This document shows positions 48,939 to 58,349 of a DNA stretch of 64,000 bases, one piece after another. Position 1 is the stretch's first letter, and every line of letters starts with the position of its first letter. A program made the position numbers and the translations under genes. The stretch is from an uncultured Pelagibacteraceae bacterium (lineage in GTDB: Bacteria > Pseudomonadota > Alphaproteobacteria > Pelagibacterales > Pelagibacteraceae). The notes under the pieces are model-generated. The model was not told where the DNA came from. It was given only the letters and a program-made list of their open reading frames with translations, and ran no database searches. The stretch is taken from the NCBI GenBank assembly GCA_902542975.1, contig CACBWM010000001.1, forward strand, positions 62,001 through 126,000, read 5' to 3'.

Positions 48939-51092
48939 ATGGAATTTTTAAAAAAATATCCAAAAATATTTCAGTGGTTATTTCTATTAATTGTTTTCTT
49001 TGCTCTTTGTTTTGCTATTGATGTTCCAGAAACATATAAATTCATTAGAGGCCAAGCTGAATTCGTAAAAGATCCTAATCAAAGTAGTTATATATTTTTA
49101 GGCAAAGAAGTAAGATATTACGCCTTTGATGTTTTCTGGCGACTTCCTCCATTACTTGGATGGTTACCAATATGGATAAATGACTCCTTGTTTTTCTTAA
49201 TGAATGAGTGGATGCCAATGGAGTTTTGGAATGAGGACACTCAAGAATTTAAAACCAGACCATTAGTTTTGCAAATTAGCAGAAATTTAACAGCTTTCAT
49301 GACCTTTTTAATAGAATTAATTAGAGAAATTCTATTAGGTGGACTTGAAACAATTGTTGCCTTCACAAGTTGGGATTGGATCGATGCGAACCCTTGGGCA
49401 GAGTTACCAGGTCTACCTTGGACAATAGTTGCAGCTGGTTTTGCAATACTTGCTTATAAATTAAGTGGTATTGGACTCGCTTTATTTGCCGGTTTAACAA
49501 TGGTTTACATTTCTATATTTGGACAATGGAAACCATCGATGCAAACACTCTCTTTTATTTTAGTTGCTGCGCCTCTATCTTTTATATTTGGGTTAAGTTT
49601 AGGTATTGCAGCTTATAAAAGTAAACGTGTAGAAAAAGCTCTATATCCAATTCTATTAGTTATGCAAACAATGCCACAATATGCAGTATTAGTTCCTGCA
49701 CTTGTTCTTTTTGGAGTCGGTGACCACGCTGCAGTAATTATAACTATGGTTGTTGCTGTTCCACCCATGATATTACTCACTTTACTAGGATTGAGAGCTA
49801 TTCCTCCAGAAGTAATTGAAGCTGGAAGAATGAGTGGTTGTAATAATTGGCAACTAATGTCTAAAGTGCTAATTCCAACGGCCAGACGAGATATTTTAAT
49901 TGGCGTAAACCAGGTTATCATGGTGTGCTTTTCTATGGCTGTTATTTCAGCCTTCATTGGAGCGAAAGGTCTAGGTTTTAATTTATTGTTAGCACTAAAT
50001 CAGCTTAATATCGGATTAGCATTAGAAGCTGGTCTTTGTATTAGTCTAATTGCAATTTTATTAGATAAAATGTCATTAGCATGGGCAAACAAGCAAGTCG
50101 ATTATTTTGGCAATTTGAATTTTTTTCAAAGAAATAAAAATTTATTATTTTTTAGTATTACGGTCATAATTGGAATTTTACTCGCTTACTTTGGATCTGT
50201 TTATTTTAAAGGTGGCTACAATTATTTATTTGAAGTTCCACACAACAAAGGAATATCAACTGCTGATTTTTGGAATAAAGGTGTCGATTGGATTTTTGAT
50301 ACCTTCTTTGTTTATATAAAAGCATTTAATACATGGTTAATTCAAGAAGTGTTACAACCAATGAGGGCTTTGTATTTAAGGATGCCAGCTGTTGCTACAT
50401 TAGTTTTAGTTGTTGGTGCTGGTTATTTAATTGGTGGAATTAGATCTGCATTAGTAGTTTGTGGTTTGACATTATTCATAGCTCTAAGCCCTTGGTGGGA
50501 TAGAGCTTTAGTAACTGCTTACATGGCAACATTTGGGGTCATCGTTTCTTGCATAATTGGTTTTACAGTTGGCACATTATGTTTTCAAAATAAACATTCT
50601 GCAAAATTTATGTTAGGCGTATGTGATATATTTCAAACATTTCCATCATTTGTTTATCTTATTCCTGTTATGATGCTTTTTGGAATAACTGACACTTCTG
50701 TTCTTATTGCGGTCATTGTTTACGCAACTATACCAGCAACAAGATACACAATTGAAGGGCTTAGGAGTGTTCCAGCAGGTTTGCATGATGCAGCGACGAT
50801 GTCTGGTGTAAATAAATTTCAAAGATTAACAAAAATAGAATTTCCTTTGGCATTCCCTCATATGATGCTTGGTATAAATCAAACAATAGTGTTTGCATTA
50901 TTTATGGTAATTATAGGGGCATTTATTGGCACAGAAGATTTGGGACAATATATTTTAAAAGCTTTATCAGATAAAAATGGCGCTGGTATTGGATTAACTT
51001 TAGGTATTTGTGTAGCTTTTATAGGTTTAATCTTCGACAATTTGATAAGAACTTGGGTAGAAAAAAGAAAAAAACATCTAGGAATTGCTTAA
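48939..51092 (+). CDS. TMAO/glycine-betaine-type ABC transporter permease, double-length (tandem ProW domains)
   Basis: 717 residues with two complete binding-protein-dependent permease cores. The first has its EAA loop at 'PPEVIEAGRMSGCNNWQLMSKVLIPTARRDIL' (about residue 288). The second has 'PAGLHDAATMSGVNKFQRLTKIEFPLAFPHMMLG' (about residue 612). Each core repeats 'LPICLLLMQTMPQY'-like and 'DIFQTFPSFVYLIPVMMLFG' segments. A single chain thus supplies both halves of the pore, as in the TMAO importers of marine bacteria. It ends 6 bp before the gpsA-like gene. Confidence 0.9.
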   Translation: MEFLKKYPKIFQWLFLLIVFFALCFAIDVPETYKFIRGQAEFVKDPNQSSYIFLGKEVRYYAFDVFWRLPPLLGWLPIWINDSLFFLMNEWMPMEFWNEDTQEFKTRPLVLQISRNLTAFMTFLIELIREILLGGLETIVAFTSWDWIDANPWAELPGLPWTIVAAGFAILAYKLSGIGLALFAGLTMVYISIFGQWKPSMQTLSFILVAAPLSFIFGLSLGIAAYKSKRVEKALYPILLVMQTMPQYAVLVPALVLFGVGDHAAVIITMVVAVPPMILLTLLGLRAIPPEVIEAGRMSGCNNWQLMSKVLIPTARRDILIGVNQVIMVCFSMAVISAFIGAKGLGFNLLLALNQLNIGLALEAGLCISLIAILLDKMSLAWANKQVDYFGNLNFFQRNKNLLFFSITVIIGILLAYFGSVYFKGGYNYLFEVPHNKGISTADFWNKGVDWIFDTFFVYIKAFNTWLIQEVLQPMRALYLRMPAVATLVLVVGAGYLIGGIRSALVVCGLTLFIALSPWWDRALVTAYMATFGVIVSCIIGFTVGTLCFQNKHSAKFMLGVCDIFQTFPSFVYLIPVMMLFGITDTSVLIAVIVYATIPATRYTIEGLRSVPAGLHDAATMSGVNKFQRLTKIEFPLAFPHMMLGINQTIVFALFMVIIGAFIGTEDLGQYILKALSDKNGAGIGLTLGICVAFIGLIFDNLIRTWVEKRKKHLGIA

Positions 51093-51098
51093 GCTTAA

Positions 51099-52058
51099 AT
51101 GAGAAAAATTTTAATAATAGGCGGTGGCGCAATGGGATCTGCTTTTACATTTCCATGTATAGATAATAAAAATGAAGTAACTATCACAGAGCCTTACAAT
51201 AAAACTTTTATTAAAAATTTGTCTTCGAAAAAGAAATATCATTCTAGTTTAAAAATAAATTTACCCAATAAACTATTATACAAAAAATATTCAACTCATT
51301 TGTTAAAGAATAAATATGATTTAGTCGTTGTTGCGTTAAGTTTATCGGGAATAAATTTTATTAGTGAAGAATTTAAAAAATCAAACATCAAAAGTCCAAT
51401 TCTTATTCTTACTAAAGGTTTAAAGTATGAGAAAAAAAAACAGAAAATTTTTACTATTTCAGAGGATATAAAGAAAACTAATAAAAATATAAATGTTTCA
51501 GTTTTAAAAGGACCTTGTTTAGCAAAAGAACTATCAAATAAAAAACAAACAAGTGTAATTGTTGCTAATAAAAATATCAAAACAGCAAAAAAAATTTGTA
51601 ATATGATAACTACAAAATACTATTTAACCGAAACTTCGAAAGATGTTATTGGAGTTGAGATCTGTTCTTCAATTAAAAATATTTATTCAATGATTATCGG
51701 GGCTGGAGATAGTTTAAATATGTCTTCAAGTTTATTCAAAAAATCTATAAATGAGATGATATATATTACTAAATATTTTAAAGGAAAAATTGAGACTGCT
51801 CTTGGATTGGCTGGAGTCGGAGATTTATACGTCAGTGCTGCTGGAGGTAGAAATAGTAAAATGGGAAGTTACTTAGGGCAAGGCTATACATTCAACAATG
51901 CTAAAAGAAAATTTATGCCAAATGAAACTGTAGAGGGAGAGCAACTTGCAAGAGAAATTGCTCCATTTGTATTTAAAAAAATTCAACAAAAAAAAATCCC
52001 TTTGATGACAAAATTAATTAAATCTATAATTAACAATAAAAAATTAATATTAAATTAA
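51099..52058 (+). CDS. NAD(P)-dependent glycerol-3-phosphate dehydrogenase-like protein (GpsA family)
   Basis: 319 residues. The Rossmann motif 'ILIIGGGAMGSAFTFPCID' is at the N-terminus. 'VLKGPCLAKELSNKKQTSVIVA' and the catalytic-domain 'CSSIKNIYSMIIGAGDSL' (Lys) and 'TALGLAGVGDLYVSAAGGRNSKMGSYLGQG' correspond to GpsA blocks. GpsA reduces dihydroxyacetone phosphate for lipid synthesis. Here it is 2 bp before a sugar-type ABC ATPase gene and in one block with a transporter and glycosidase, so it may instead oxidise a released glycerol- or glycerate-type product; this is inference. The protein is strongly lysine-rich and diverged. Confidence 0.78.
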   Translation: MRKILIIGGGAMGSAFTFPCIDNKNEVTITEPYNKTFIKNLSSKKKYHSSLKINLPNKLLYKKYSTHLLKNKYDLVVVALSLSGINFISEEFKKSNIKSPILILTKGLKYEKKKQKIFTISEDIKKTNKNINVSVLKGPCLAKELSNKKQTSVIVANKNIKTAKKICNMITTKYYLTETSKDVIGVEICSSIKNIYSMIIGAGDSLNMSSSLFKKSINEMIYITKYFKGKIETALGLAGVGDLYVSAAGGRNSKMGSYLGQGYTFNNAKRKFMPNETVEGEQLAREIAPFVFKKIQQKKIPLMTKLIKSIINNKKLILN

Positions 52059-52060
52059 AA

Positions 52061-53146
52061 ATGGCGAGTATTAAAATAGATAAAGTAAATAAGTATTTTG
52101 GAAGTACACACGTTATTAAAGATGTTTCTCTAGATATAAAAAGCGAGTCTTTTACTGTTCTAGTAGGACCAAGTGGTTGTGGTAAATCAACAATTTTAAG
52201 AATGATTGCTGGTTTAGAGGAAATTAATTCAGGTACAATATCTATTGATAATAAAGTTGTAAATGATTTACCACCTAAAGAAAGAAATATTGCAATGGTA
52301 TTTCAATCTTACGCTCTTTATCCTCATATGACAGTATTTGATAATATGGCTTTTGGCTTAAAAATAGAAAAAAAATCAAAAGAAGAGATAGAGCAAAGAG
52401 TAATGGAAGCTGCTAAAATCTTACAAATAGAAGAGTATCTTGAGAGAAAACCCAAACAATTATCTGGAGGACAACGTCAAAGGGTGGCAATAGGTAGAGC
52501 AATTACAAGAAAACCAAAAGTTTTTTTATTTGATGAGCCATTATCTAACCTAGACGCAGCATTAAGAGTACAAATGAGAGTAGAATTGGCAAAATTACAT
52601 GATCAACTCAATGCAACAATGATCTACGTAACTCATGATCAGACTGAAGCCATGACACTTGCAAATGATATTGTTGTATTGGATCAAGGTATAGTTTCAC
52701 AAAAGGGATCACCAATGAACTTATATAATAACCCAGATAATTTATTTGTTGGAGGTTTTATTGGATCTCCAAAAATGAATTTTATAGATAGTAAAATTTT
52801 AAGTAAAAGTTCAAAGAGTTCTGAAGTAGATATAATGGGGACTGGAAAGTTAAATGTACCAAAAATTTCTGAGAATACTAAAGAAGGGGATAGTATAAAA
52901 ATTGGTATAAGACCAGAGCACTTAATATTAAACGCAGATTCAGATTCTTTGTGGGAAAGCAAGGTTTTCGTCGTGGAAAAATTAGGGTCAGGAACATATT
53001 TATATTTAGAGAAAGAGGGAGATCCTCTTGTTGTACAAACTGATGGGGACACTGATATTAAAGTAGGTGACACTGTTAAAATAGGTTTTGATCCATTTCG
53101 TTGCCATTTATTTGATAATAAAGGTATTTCTTTTAAAAATTCCTAA
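52061..53146 (+). CDS. Sugar-type ABC transporter ATPase (UgpC/MalK/MsmX family)
   Basis: 361 residues. Walker A 'GPSGCGKSTILRM' near 37-49, signature 'LSGGQRQRVAIGRAITRKP' near 133-151, and Walker B 'VFLFDEPLSNLDAALRVQMR' are all present. The C-terminal TOBE region ('IKIGIRPEHLIL', 'EKLGSGTYLYLEKEGDPLVVQTDGD') is the regulatory part of this ATPase family. It powers the permease pair at 54639-57081 and uses the binding protein at 53259. It is 2 bp after the gpsA-like gene. Confidence 0.93.
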   Translation: MASIKIDKVNKYFGSTHVIKDVSLDIKSESFTVLVGPSGCGKSTILRMIAGLEEINSGTISIDNKVVNDLPPKERNIAMVFQSYALYPHMTVFDNMAFGLKIEKKSKEEIEQRVMEAAKILQIEEYLERKPKQLSGGQRQRVAIGRAITRKPKVFLFDEPLSNLDAALRVQMRVELAKLHDQLNATMIYVTHDQTEAMTLANDIVVLDQGIVSQKGSPMNLYNNPDNLFVGGFIGSPKMNFIDSKILSKSSKSSEVDIMGTGKLNVPKISENTKEGDSIKIGIRPEHLILNADSDSLWESKVFVVEKLGSGTYLYLEKEGDPLVVQTDGDTDIKVGDTVKIGFDPFRCHLFDNKGISFKNS

Positions 53147-53258
53147 ATCAATCTCAGGTAGTATCGTGTAAATTACATACTTGTTATTCTTCTTTTAAAT
53201 GTTCATTATGTATTAATTTTTAAATAACTTTAGAAAACAAGAAATAAGAGGGGAATAT

Positions 53259-54587
53259 ATGTTTAAAAATATATTAATAACAATCTCTGCAATAGCTTTT
53301 GTTTTTAATTCAATTGCATTTGCAGATATCAAATTCTGGACGACAGAAACTCAACCAGCAAGAATGGCTAAACAAGAAGAGATGGCTAAAGCCTTTGAAG
53401 CTAAAACTGGAATTGGAGTTGAAGTTATCCCGATTGATGAAAAAGATTTAGGAACAAGAGCTACTGCAGCAGCCGCAGCAGGAGATCTTCCTGATGTAAT
53501 TTATCATACACTACAATATGTATTACCATGGGCTGAAGCCGGAATTTTAGACGTTGATGCAAATAATGATGTAGTTAAATCACTTGGAAAGAAAACCTTT
53601 GCACCAGGTGCTTTGAAAATGGCTAGCGCTGGTGGTAAAATCGCAGCGGTGCCAGTTGATGGTTGGACACAAATGGTTGTTTATAGAAAAGATCTATTTG
53701 AACAAGCTGGATTGGAACCACCAACAACATATGCAAACATTGAAAAAGCTATAGATGCTTTATCTAGCAATGAAATGTTCGGATTTGTTGCAGCAACTAA
53801 AACTGATGAAAATTTTATGAGTCAGGTTTTGGAGCATGTTCTACTTGCAAATGGAGTTAACATTGTCAAAAAGGGTGGAACAAAAAAACAAGGAAGAGCT
53901 TTAAAAAATTCTTTACAGTTTTATAAAAAATTAGCTAAAGCTAGCCCTCCAGGAGAACTTTATTGGAAACAATCAAGAGAACTTTATTTTGCTGGTAAAA
54001 CTCCAATGATAATATGGTCACCATTTATCATGGATGAATTAGCTGGTTTAAGAGATTCAGCTCCACCAACAATTAATAGTGACCCTACATCACCTGAATT
54101 GGCATCTAAAACTGGTTTCATAACTAATTTTAGTGGACCAAATAATGTAAAAGGTGCAGCTTGGGCAGATGTTAGATACTTTGGTATAACTGCGGATGCA
54201 GATACTGATGAAGCTAAGCAGTTTATTCTTTATTCTATGGATGAGGGATACACTAGTACTTTATCTATCGCACCAGAAGGTAAATTCCCTGTAAGAAGAG
54301 GTAATGCGAGTGATCCAAATGCATTTACAACGGCTTGGAGTAAACTACCTGTTGGAGTTGATAGAAAAGCTCCTTTAACAGATCTATATTCTGCAGATGT
54401 AATAAATAATATTGTTGCTGGTTTAGATACTGCTAACAGATGGGGAGTAAAAGAAGGTGAACTATCTAGAGCATCTAAAATTATTAACAATAAGTTTATA
54501 AATAGAATCACTAGACAATATATTGACGATCAATTGACGCTAGATGAAGCAGTAGATGAAATTAATACTGTGCTAGCTAGCTTCTAG
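53259..54587 (+). CDS. Sugar-type ABC transporter substrate-binding protein (family 1, UgpB/MalE-like)
   Basis: 442 residues with a signal peptide of about 22 ('NILITISAIAFVFNSIAFADI'). Typical family-1 landmarks are 'EEMAKAFEAKTGIGVEVIPIDEKDL', 'AAAAGDLPDVIYHTLQYVLPWAEAG', 'AAVPVDGWTQMVVYRKDLFEQAGL' and 'APEGKFPVRRG'. It would capture a sugar or glycoside in the periplasm. The GH63-like gene at 57081 suggests glucosyl- or mannosylglycerate-like compounds. Three of the four transporter parts are linked to it, but a terminator separates it from the permeases. Confidence 0.9.
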   Translation: MFKNILITISAIAFVFNSIAFADIKFWTTETQPARMAKQEEMAKAFEAKTGIGVEVIPIDEKDLGTRATAAAAAGDLPDVIYHTLQYVLPWAEAGILDVDANNDVVKSLGKKTFAPGALKMASAGGKIAAVPVDGWTQMVVYRKDLFEQAGLEPPTTYANIEKAIDALSSNEMFGFVAATKTDENFMSQVLEHVLLANGVNIVKKGGTKKQGRALKNSLQFYKKLAKASPPGELYWKQSRELYFAGKTPMIIWSPFIMDELAGLRDSAPPTINSDPTSPELASKTGFITNFSGPNNVKGAAWADVRYFGITADADTDEAKQFILYSMDEGYTSTLSIAPEGKFPVRRGNASDPNAFTTAWSKLPVGVDRKAPLTDLYSADVINNIVAGLDTANRWGVKEGELSRASKIINNKFINRITRQYIDDQLTLDEAVDEINTVLASF

Positions 54588-54608
54588 TAATTTAAAAAAT
54601 TAAAAAAA

Positions 54609-54638
54609 GCGGGTAATATTAATTATCCGCTTTTTTTT
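54609..54638 (+). terminator. Rho-independent terminator directly before permease ATG
   Basis: A 9-bp stem GCGGGTAAT with ATTATCCGC (one G-T wobble), a short loop, and eight T residues that end at 54638. The permease ATG is at 54639, so the T-run is also the start of the ribosome-binding region. No Shine-Dalgarno-like element is free between them. Confidence 0.9.
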
Positions 54639-55898
54639 ATGAGTTCAAAACTTGCAAAAATTGAAAAAAGAACAGCTTATCTTTTAATATTACCATCGGT
54701 TCTTTTAGTATTTTCTATAATTTTATTTCCAATATTCTCAAATATTTGGATTAGCTTTAAAAACGTAGAACTTAAAGATTTAAGAATTCCTGAGCCAAGA
54801 GCAAAAAAATTAGTAAAATCAATTAAAGATAATCCTAATCAAATAAAAATAATTTATAAATTAAGAAATAGTTCTCTTACACAAGAAATTACTAATGTAA
54901 AATTTAAAGATAAATATCCTGACAACATTGAACCAATAAGTTTAAATAATAAATGTCAATTTAAATCAAATTTACTTAAGTGTGAGCTAGGTAATTGGCC
55001 AAAAAAATATCGAGAAAATTTAGAAATAGTATTTCAAAATACTAATAATCAAGAAATTTCAAAGAAGGAACTAAAATCTTATAAACCTAAACTATCAGGC
55101 AAGTCACAAAATATATTACTAACTTATGAATTTACTTTAAATAATTTTAAAAAAGTAATCAAAGATAAATCTTTTATAGATCTATTATCAACAACTTTTT
55201 ATTACACTTTTTTTGGAACCATAGGTGCAATAGTTTTTGGAATTTTGGCTGCACAAATGGTAAATCAAAAATTTTTTGGAAGAACATTTATGAGAAGTGT
55301 TCTTTTATTTCCTTATGTTGCGCCAGTTGTTGCTCTTGCTTATACCTGGGAACTTTTACTTGATCCAACAAGTGGAACTTTGAATAATTTGTTAATTAAC
55401 TATCAAATTATTGATGGACCAATAAATTTGCTAGGACAAAAATATGTAACTTTAAACATACTTGGTTTTGATTTTAAATTGAGGCTAGCATTAACAACTG
55501 TAATTATTTTTGAAATTTGGAGATATTTTCCTCTAGCATTTTTATTTATTCTTGCTCGTCTTCAAGCAGTTCCAAAAGAGTTGTATGAAGCAGCTGATGT
55601 TGACGGTGCAAATCCTATCCAAAAATTTCTTAATATTACTTTACCCCAAATATTAGCAGTGATTTCAATTTTATTTATGATTAGATTTATTTGGAATTTT
55701 AATAAATTTGAAGACATCTTTTTACTGACTGGCGGGGCATCAGGTACAAGAACATTGCCAATCAATGTATATCAACAAGGTTTTTCAATCGGGGATATCG
55801 GTATGGGTTCTGCAGTTTCTATTGTGATTGTAGTGTTTCTTTTAATTTTTATGTTTATCTATTTTAAACTTTTAGGAAAAAGAGCTGATGAAAATTAA
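54639..55898 (+). CDS. Sugar-type ABC permease (MalF-like) with periplasmic DUF11/Ig-like insert
   Basis: 419 residues. Helix 1 is at about 16-36; then about 130 residues precede the next helix near 180. In this insert 'YKLRNSSLTQEITNVKFKDKYPDNIEPISLNNKCQFKSNLLKCELGNW' has the pattern of a DUF11-type beta-sandwich, with a Cys pair in 'NKCQF...LKCEL'. The permease core has the EAA loop 'YEAADVDGANPIQKFLNITLPQIL'. Similar size differences occur in MalF, which has its own Ig-like periplasmic loop that contacts the binding protein. The gene overlaps the next permease by 11 bp. Confidence 0.88.
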   Translation: MSSKLAKIEKRTAYLLILPSVLLVFSIILFPIFSNIWISFKNVELKDLRIPEPRAKKLVKSIKDNPNQIKIIYKLRNSSLTQEITNVKFKDKYPDNIEPISLNNKCQFKSNLLKCELGNWPKKYRENLEIVFQNTNNQEISKKELKSYKPKLSGKSQNILLTYEFTLNNFKKVIKDKSFIDLLSTTFYYTFFGTIGAIVFGILAAQMVNQKFFGRTFMRSVLLFPYVAPVVALAYTWELLLDPTSGTLNNLLINYQIIDGPINLLGQKYVTLNILGFDFKLRLALTTVIIFEIWRYFPLAFLFILARLQAVPKELYEAADVDGANPIQKFLNITLPQILAVISILFMIRFIWNFNKFEDIFLLTGGASGTRTLPINVYQQGFSIGDIGMGSAVSIVIVVFLLIFMFIYFKLLGKRADEN

Positions 55899-57081
55899 AA
55901 ATATATTTACTTATTGCTTTATCTCGTCTTTGTTTTTGTTTTCATTAATTTGTATTTGGAAAATCTTGGTTACATTGCAAGGAATTGAATTAACAAATTT
56001 TAATTTTAATAAATTATTTACTTTTGGAATAGTTCTTTGTGTAATGAATCTTTTTATTGGAAAAAAATTTAATTTAAATATTAAACTAATTATACTAGCA
56101 CTTTTATTTTCTATCTTTGATTATTTTATTTCTATAAATTTACCTATTTGGTACAGTTTTGGTATATTCTTAATCTCACTGTTTTTCTTTAATACAATAA
56201 AAAACTACGACAAAAACTTTTTGTCAAAAAATCACTCGTCTCAAAAATTATTCTTTAACTTTTTAACACTTTTTGGGATCACACTGTTCTCTTTTGTAAT
56301 TCTTTTCCCTTTTTACATGATGTTAGTTACAAGCTTTAAAACTCAAGCATTATTATTATTAAACCCATTAGACTTTAGTATTAACTTCGCACAAGGTTTG
56401 CCAGAATTATTCAAGTCTTATTTTGTAGTATTTAAAGATTACAATTTCGGAAGATATATGCTAACGAGCACAATTGTCTCTTTAGGCACAGTCATTATAA
56501 CCTTAATTTTTGCAATACCAGCAGCTTACGCAGTTGCTAGACTTAATTTTTTTGGGAAAAATTTTTTATCAACATCCATATTGATAATTTATTTATTTCC
56601 AGCGATAGTTTTAGTGATACCTTTGTACACAATTTTTAGTCAATTTGGTTTAAGAAATTCTATTGAAGGTTTGTTAATAGTTTATACAGCAACGACTTTA
56701 CCTGTAGCAATTTATATGTTGCAAGGTTACTTTAAAAGTATTCCAAAAGAATTAGAAGAAGCAGGTATAATAGATGGTCAAAATTGGCTTGGTATAATTT
56801 TTAAAATTATACTTCCGCTAAGTTTACCTGCAATATCATCAGTAGCTTTGTATGTATTTATGATAGCTTGGAATGAATTTTTATTTTCATTAATGTTTTT
56901 AGACCGCCCAAATACGTTCACATTATCAAGAGCTATTCAGTTTTTAAATGTTGGAGCTGAAACACCTAGACAATATTTGATGGCAGGGTCTGTAGTAGTA
57001 ACTTTGCCTATTTTAATAATTTTTGTTTATTTTGAAAAATATTTAGTAAGTGGTCTTACCGCAGGAAGTGTTAAAGGATAA
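55888..57081 (+). CDS. Sugar-type ABC permease (MalG-like) with extra N-terminal membrane helices
   Basis: 397 residues. A typical MalG core starts near residue 120 ('LFGITLFSFVILFPFYMMLVTSFKTQ') and has the EAA loop 'LEEAGIIDGQNWLGIIFKIILPLSLPAI'. Before it are about 115 residues with around four hydrophobic segments that are not part of the standard family ('TYCFISSLFLFSLICIWKILVTL', 'LIILALLFSIFDYFISI', 'WYSFGIFLISLFFF'). It overlaps the preceding permease by 11 bp and shares a base with the glycosidase gene (TAATG). Confidence 0.88.
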   Translation: MKIKNIFTYCFISSLFLFSLICIWKILVTLQGIELTNFNFNKLFTFGIVLCVMNLFIGKKFNLNIKLIILALLFSIFDYFISINLPIWYSFGIFLISLFFFNTIKNYDKNFLSKNHSSQKLFFNFLTLFGITLFSFVILFPFYMMLVTSFKTQALLLLNPLDFSINFAQGLPELFKSYFVVFKDYNFGRYMLTSTIVSLGTVIITLIFAIPAAYAVARLNFFGKNFLSTSILIIYLFPAIVLVIPLYTIFSQFGLRNSIEGLLIVYTATTLPVAIYMLQGYFKSIPKELEEAGIIDGQNWLGIIFKIILPLSLPAISSVALYVFMIAWNEFLFSLMFLDRPNTFTLSRAIQFLNVGAETPRQYLMAGSVVVTLPILIIFVYFEKYLVSGLTAGSVKG

Positions 57082-58340
57082 TGCAAAATAAAGTAGAAGA
57101 GGCAAAAAAAATATTATTAGCTAACAGAAAAGATGGTTACACACTTCCTACTAATAACAAATTATATCCTGCTCAATGGAATTGGGACTCAGCCTTTATT
57201 GCACTTGGTTATTCATACTTTAATTTAGATTTTTCAATTATAGAAATTGAAACTTTGCTTAATGGTCAGTGGGACGATGGAATGGTACCTCACATTCTTT
57301 TCCATGAAAAAGATACGTCTTATTTTCCAAATCATACGACTTGGAAATGCGGAAAAAATATTCCATCATCTGGTATTACTCAGCCACCAGTTTTAGCCAG
57401 TATTTTGAGGAAAATAGTTGAAAAAAATCAACTTAGTAAAGAACAACATTCAAGAATTGAAAAAATAATAACAAAAATTAAAAATTATCATGATTGGTTC
57501 ATAAAATTCAGAGATCCTAATAAAACCGGTCTTGTATCCATATTACATCCTTGGGAGAGCGGGTATGATAATTCACCAATTTGGGACCAACCAATGAGCA
57601 ATATAAAAGTAGATAAAGACCTTAATTATAAAAGAAGAGATCTTGAAGTTTCAAACTCTGATGAGAGACCTTTAAAAACTGATTATGACAGATATGTAAC
57701 TTTAAGAGATCAATTTAGGGATGTTCATTACGATCCACATAAATTGTATGAGATCTCTGATTTTAATGTAGTAGATGTTGGATTTAATGCTTTATTTTTG
57801 AGAGCAAATAAAGATCTGCTTGGCTTAGCTAAAAATTTTAGTTTAAATTTTGATGATTTAAACAATTTCGTATCTAAAACTGAAAATGAAATATTAAAAT
57901 TATATGATAATAATATTAATGATTTTATCTCAAAAGATTTAAAAACTAACTTGAATATCTTTATTCCATCGATAACAAATTATTTTACTCTCTTTGCAAA
58001 TTTACAAGATGATGAATTAAATAAAAAAATTGTTAAGAATTTAAAAAATCACAATATTAATGACGATTACTATTTTTCAACAATAAAACCAAATCATCCT
58101 ACATTTGAAGAAAAAAGATATTGGAGAGGTCCAATATGGATAAATTGTAATTGGTTAATTTATCAAGGACTTATTAAAAAAGAGCCAGAATATGCAAATG
58201 AAATCAAAAAAAAAACCTTAGAATTAATTGAAGAAAAAGGTTTTCATGAATATTACAGTTATAAAGACGGATCAGTTATGGGCGCAAATAATTTCTCATG
58301 GAGCGCAGCTTTATATTTAGACTTAGTTTTTGAAAATTAG
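57081..58340 (+). CDS. GH63/MGH1-like glycoside hydrolase, glucosylglycerate or mannosylglycerate hydrolase candidate
   Basis: 419 residues with no signal peptide, so cytosolic. It is an (alpha/alpha)6-barrel glycosidase: 'LYPAQWNWDSAFIALGYS' near the start, 'LLNGQWDDGMVPHILFHEKDTSYFPNH', 'SSGITQPPVLASILRKIVEKNQ', 'HPWESGYDNSPIWD', then 'YWRGPIWINCNWLIYQGL' and 'NNFSWSAALYLDL' at the end. These blocks recall the short GH63 enzymes (glucosylglycerate/mannosylglycerate hydrolases, about 420-450 residues). The gene overlaps the permease gene by one base, so its substrate is very likely the imported compound. Specificity is not proven; trehalase-like action is an alternative. Confidence 0.78.
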   Translation: MQNKVEEAKKILLANRKDGYTLPTNNKLYPAQWNWDSAFIALGYSYFNLDFSIIEIETLLNGQWDDGMVPHILFHEKDTSYFPNHTTWKCGKNIPSSGITQPPVLASILRKIVEKNQLSKEQHSRIEKIITKIKNYHDWFIKFRDPNKTGLVSILHPWESGYDNSPIWDQPMSNIKVDKDLNYKRRDLEVSNSDERPLKTDYDRYVTLRDQFRDVHYDPHKLYEISDFNVVDVGFNALFLRANKDLLGLAKNFSLNFDDLNNFVSKTENEILKLYDNNINDFISKDLKTNLNIFIPSITNYFTLFANLQDDELNKKIVKNLKNHNINDDYYFSTIKPNHPTFEEKRYWRGPIWINCNWLIYQGLIKKEPEYANEIKKKTLELIEEKGFHEYYSYKDGSVMGANNFSWSAALYLDLVFEN

Positions 58341-58349
58341 TTTAAATTT

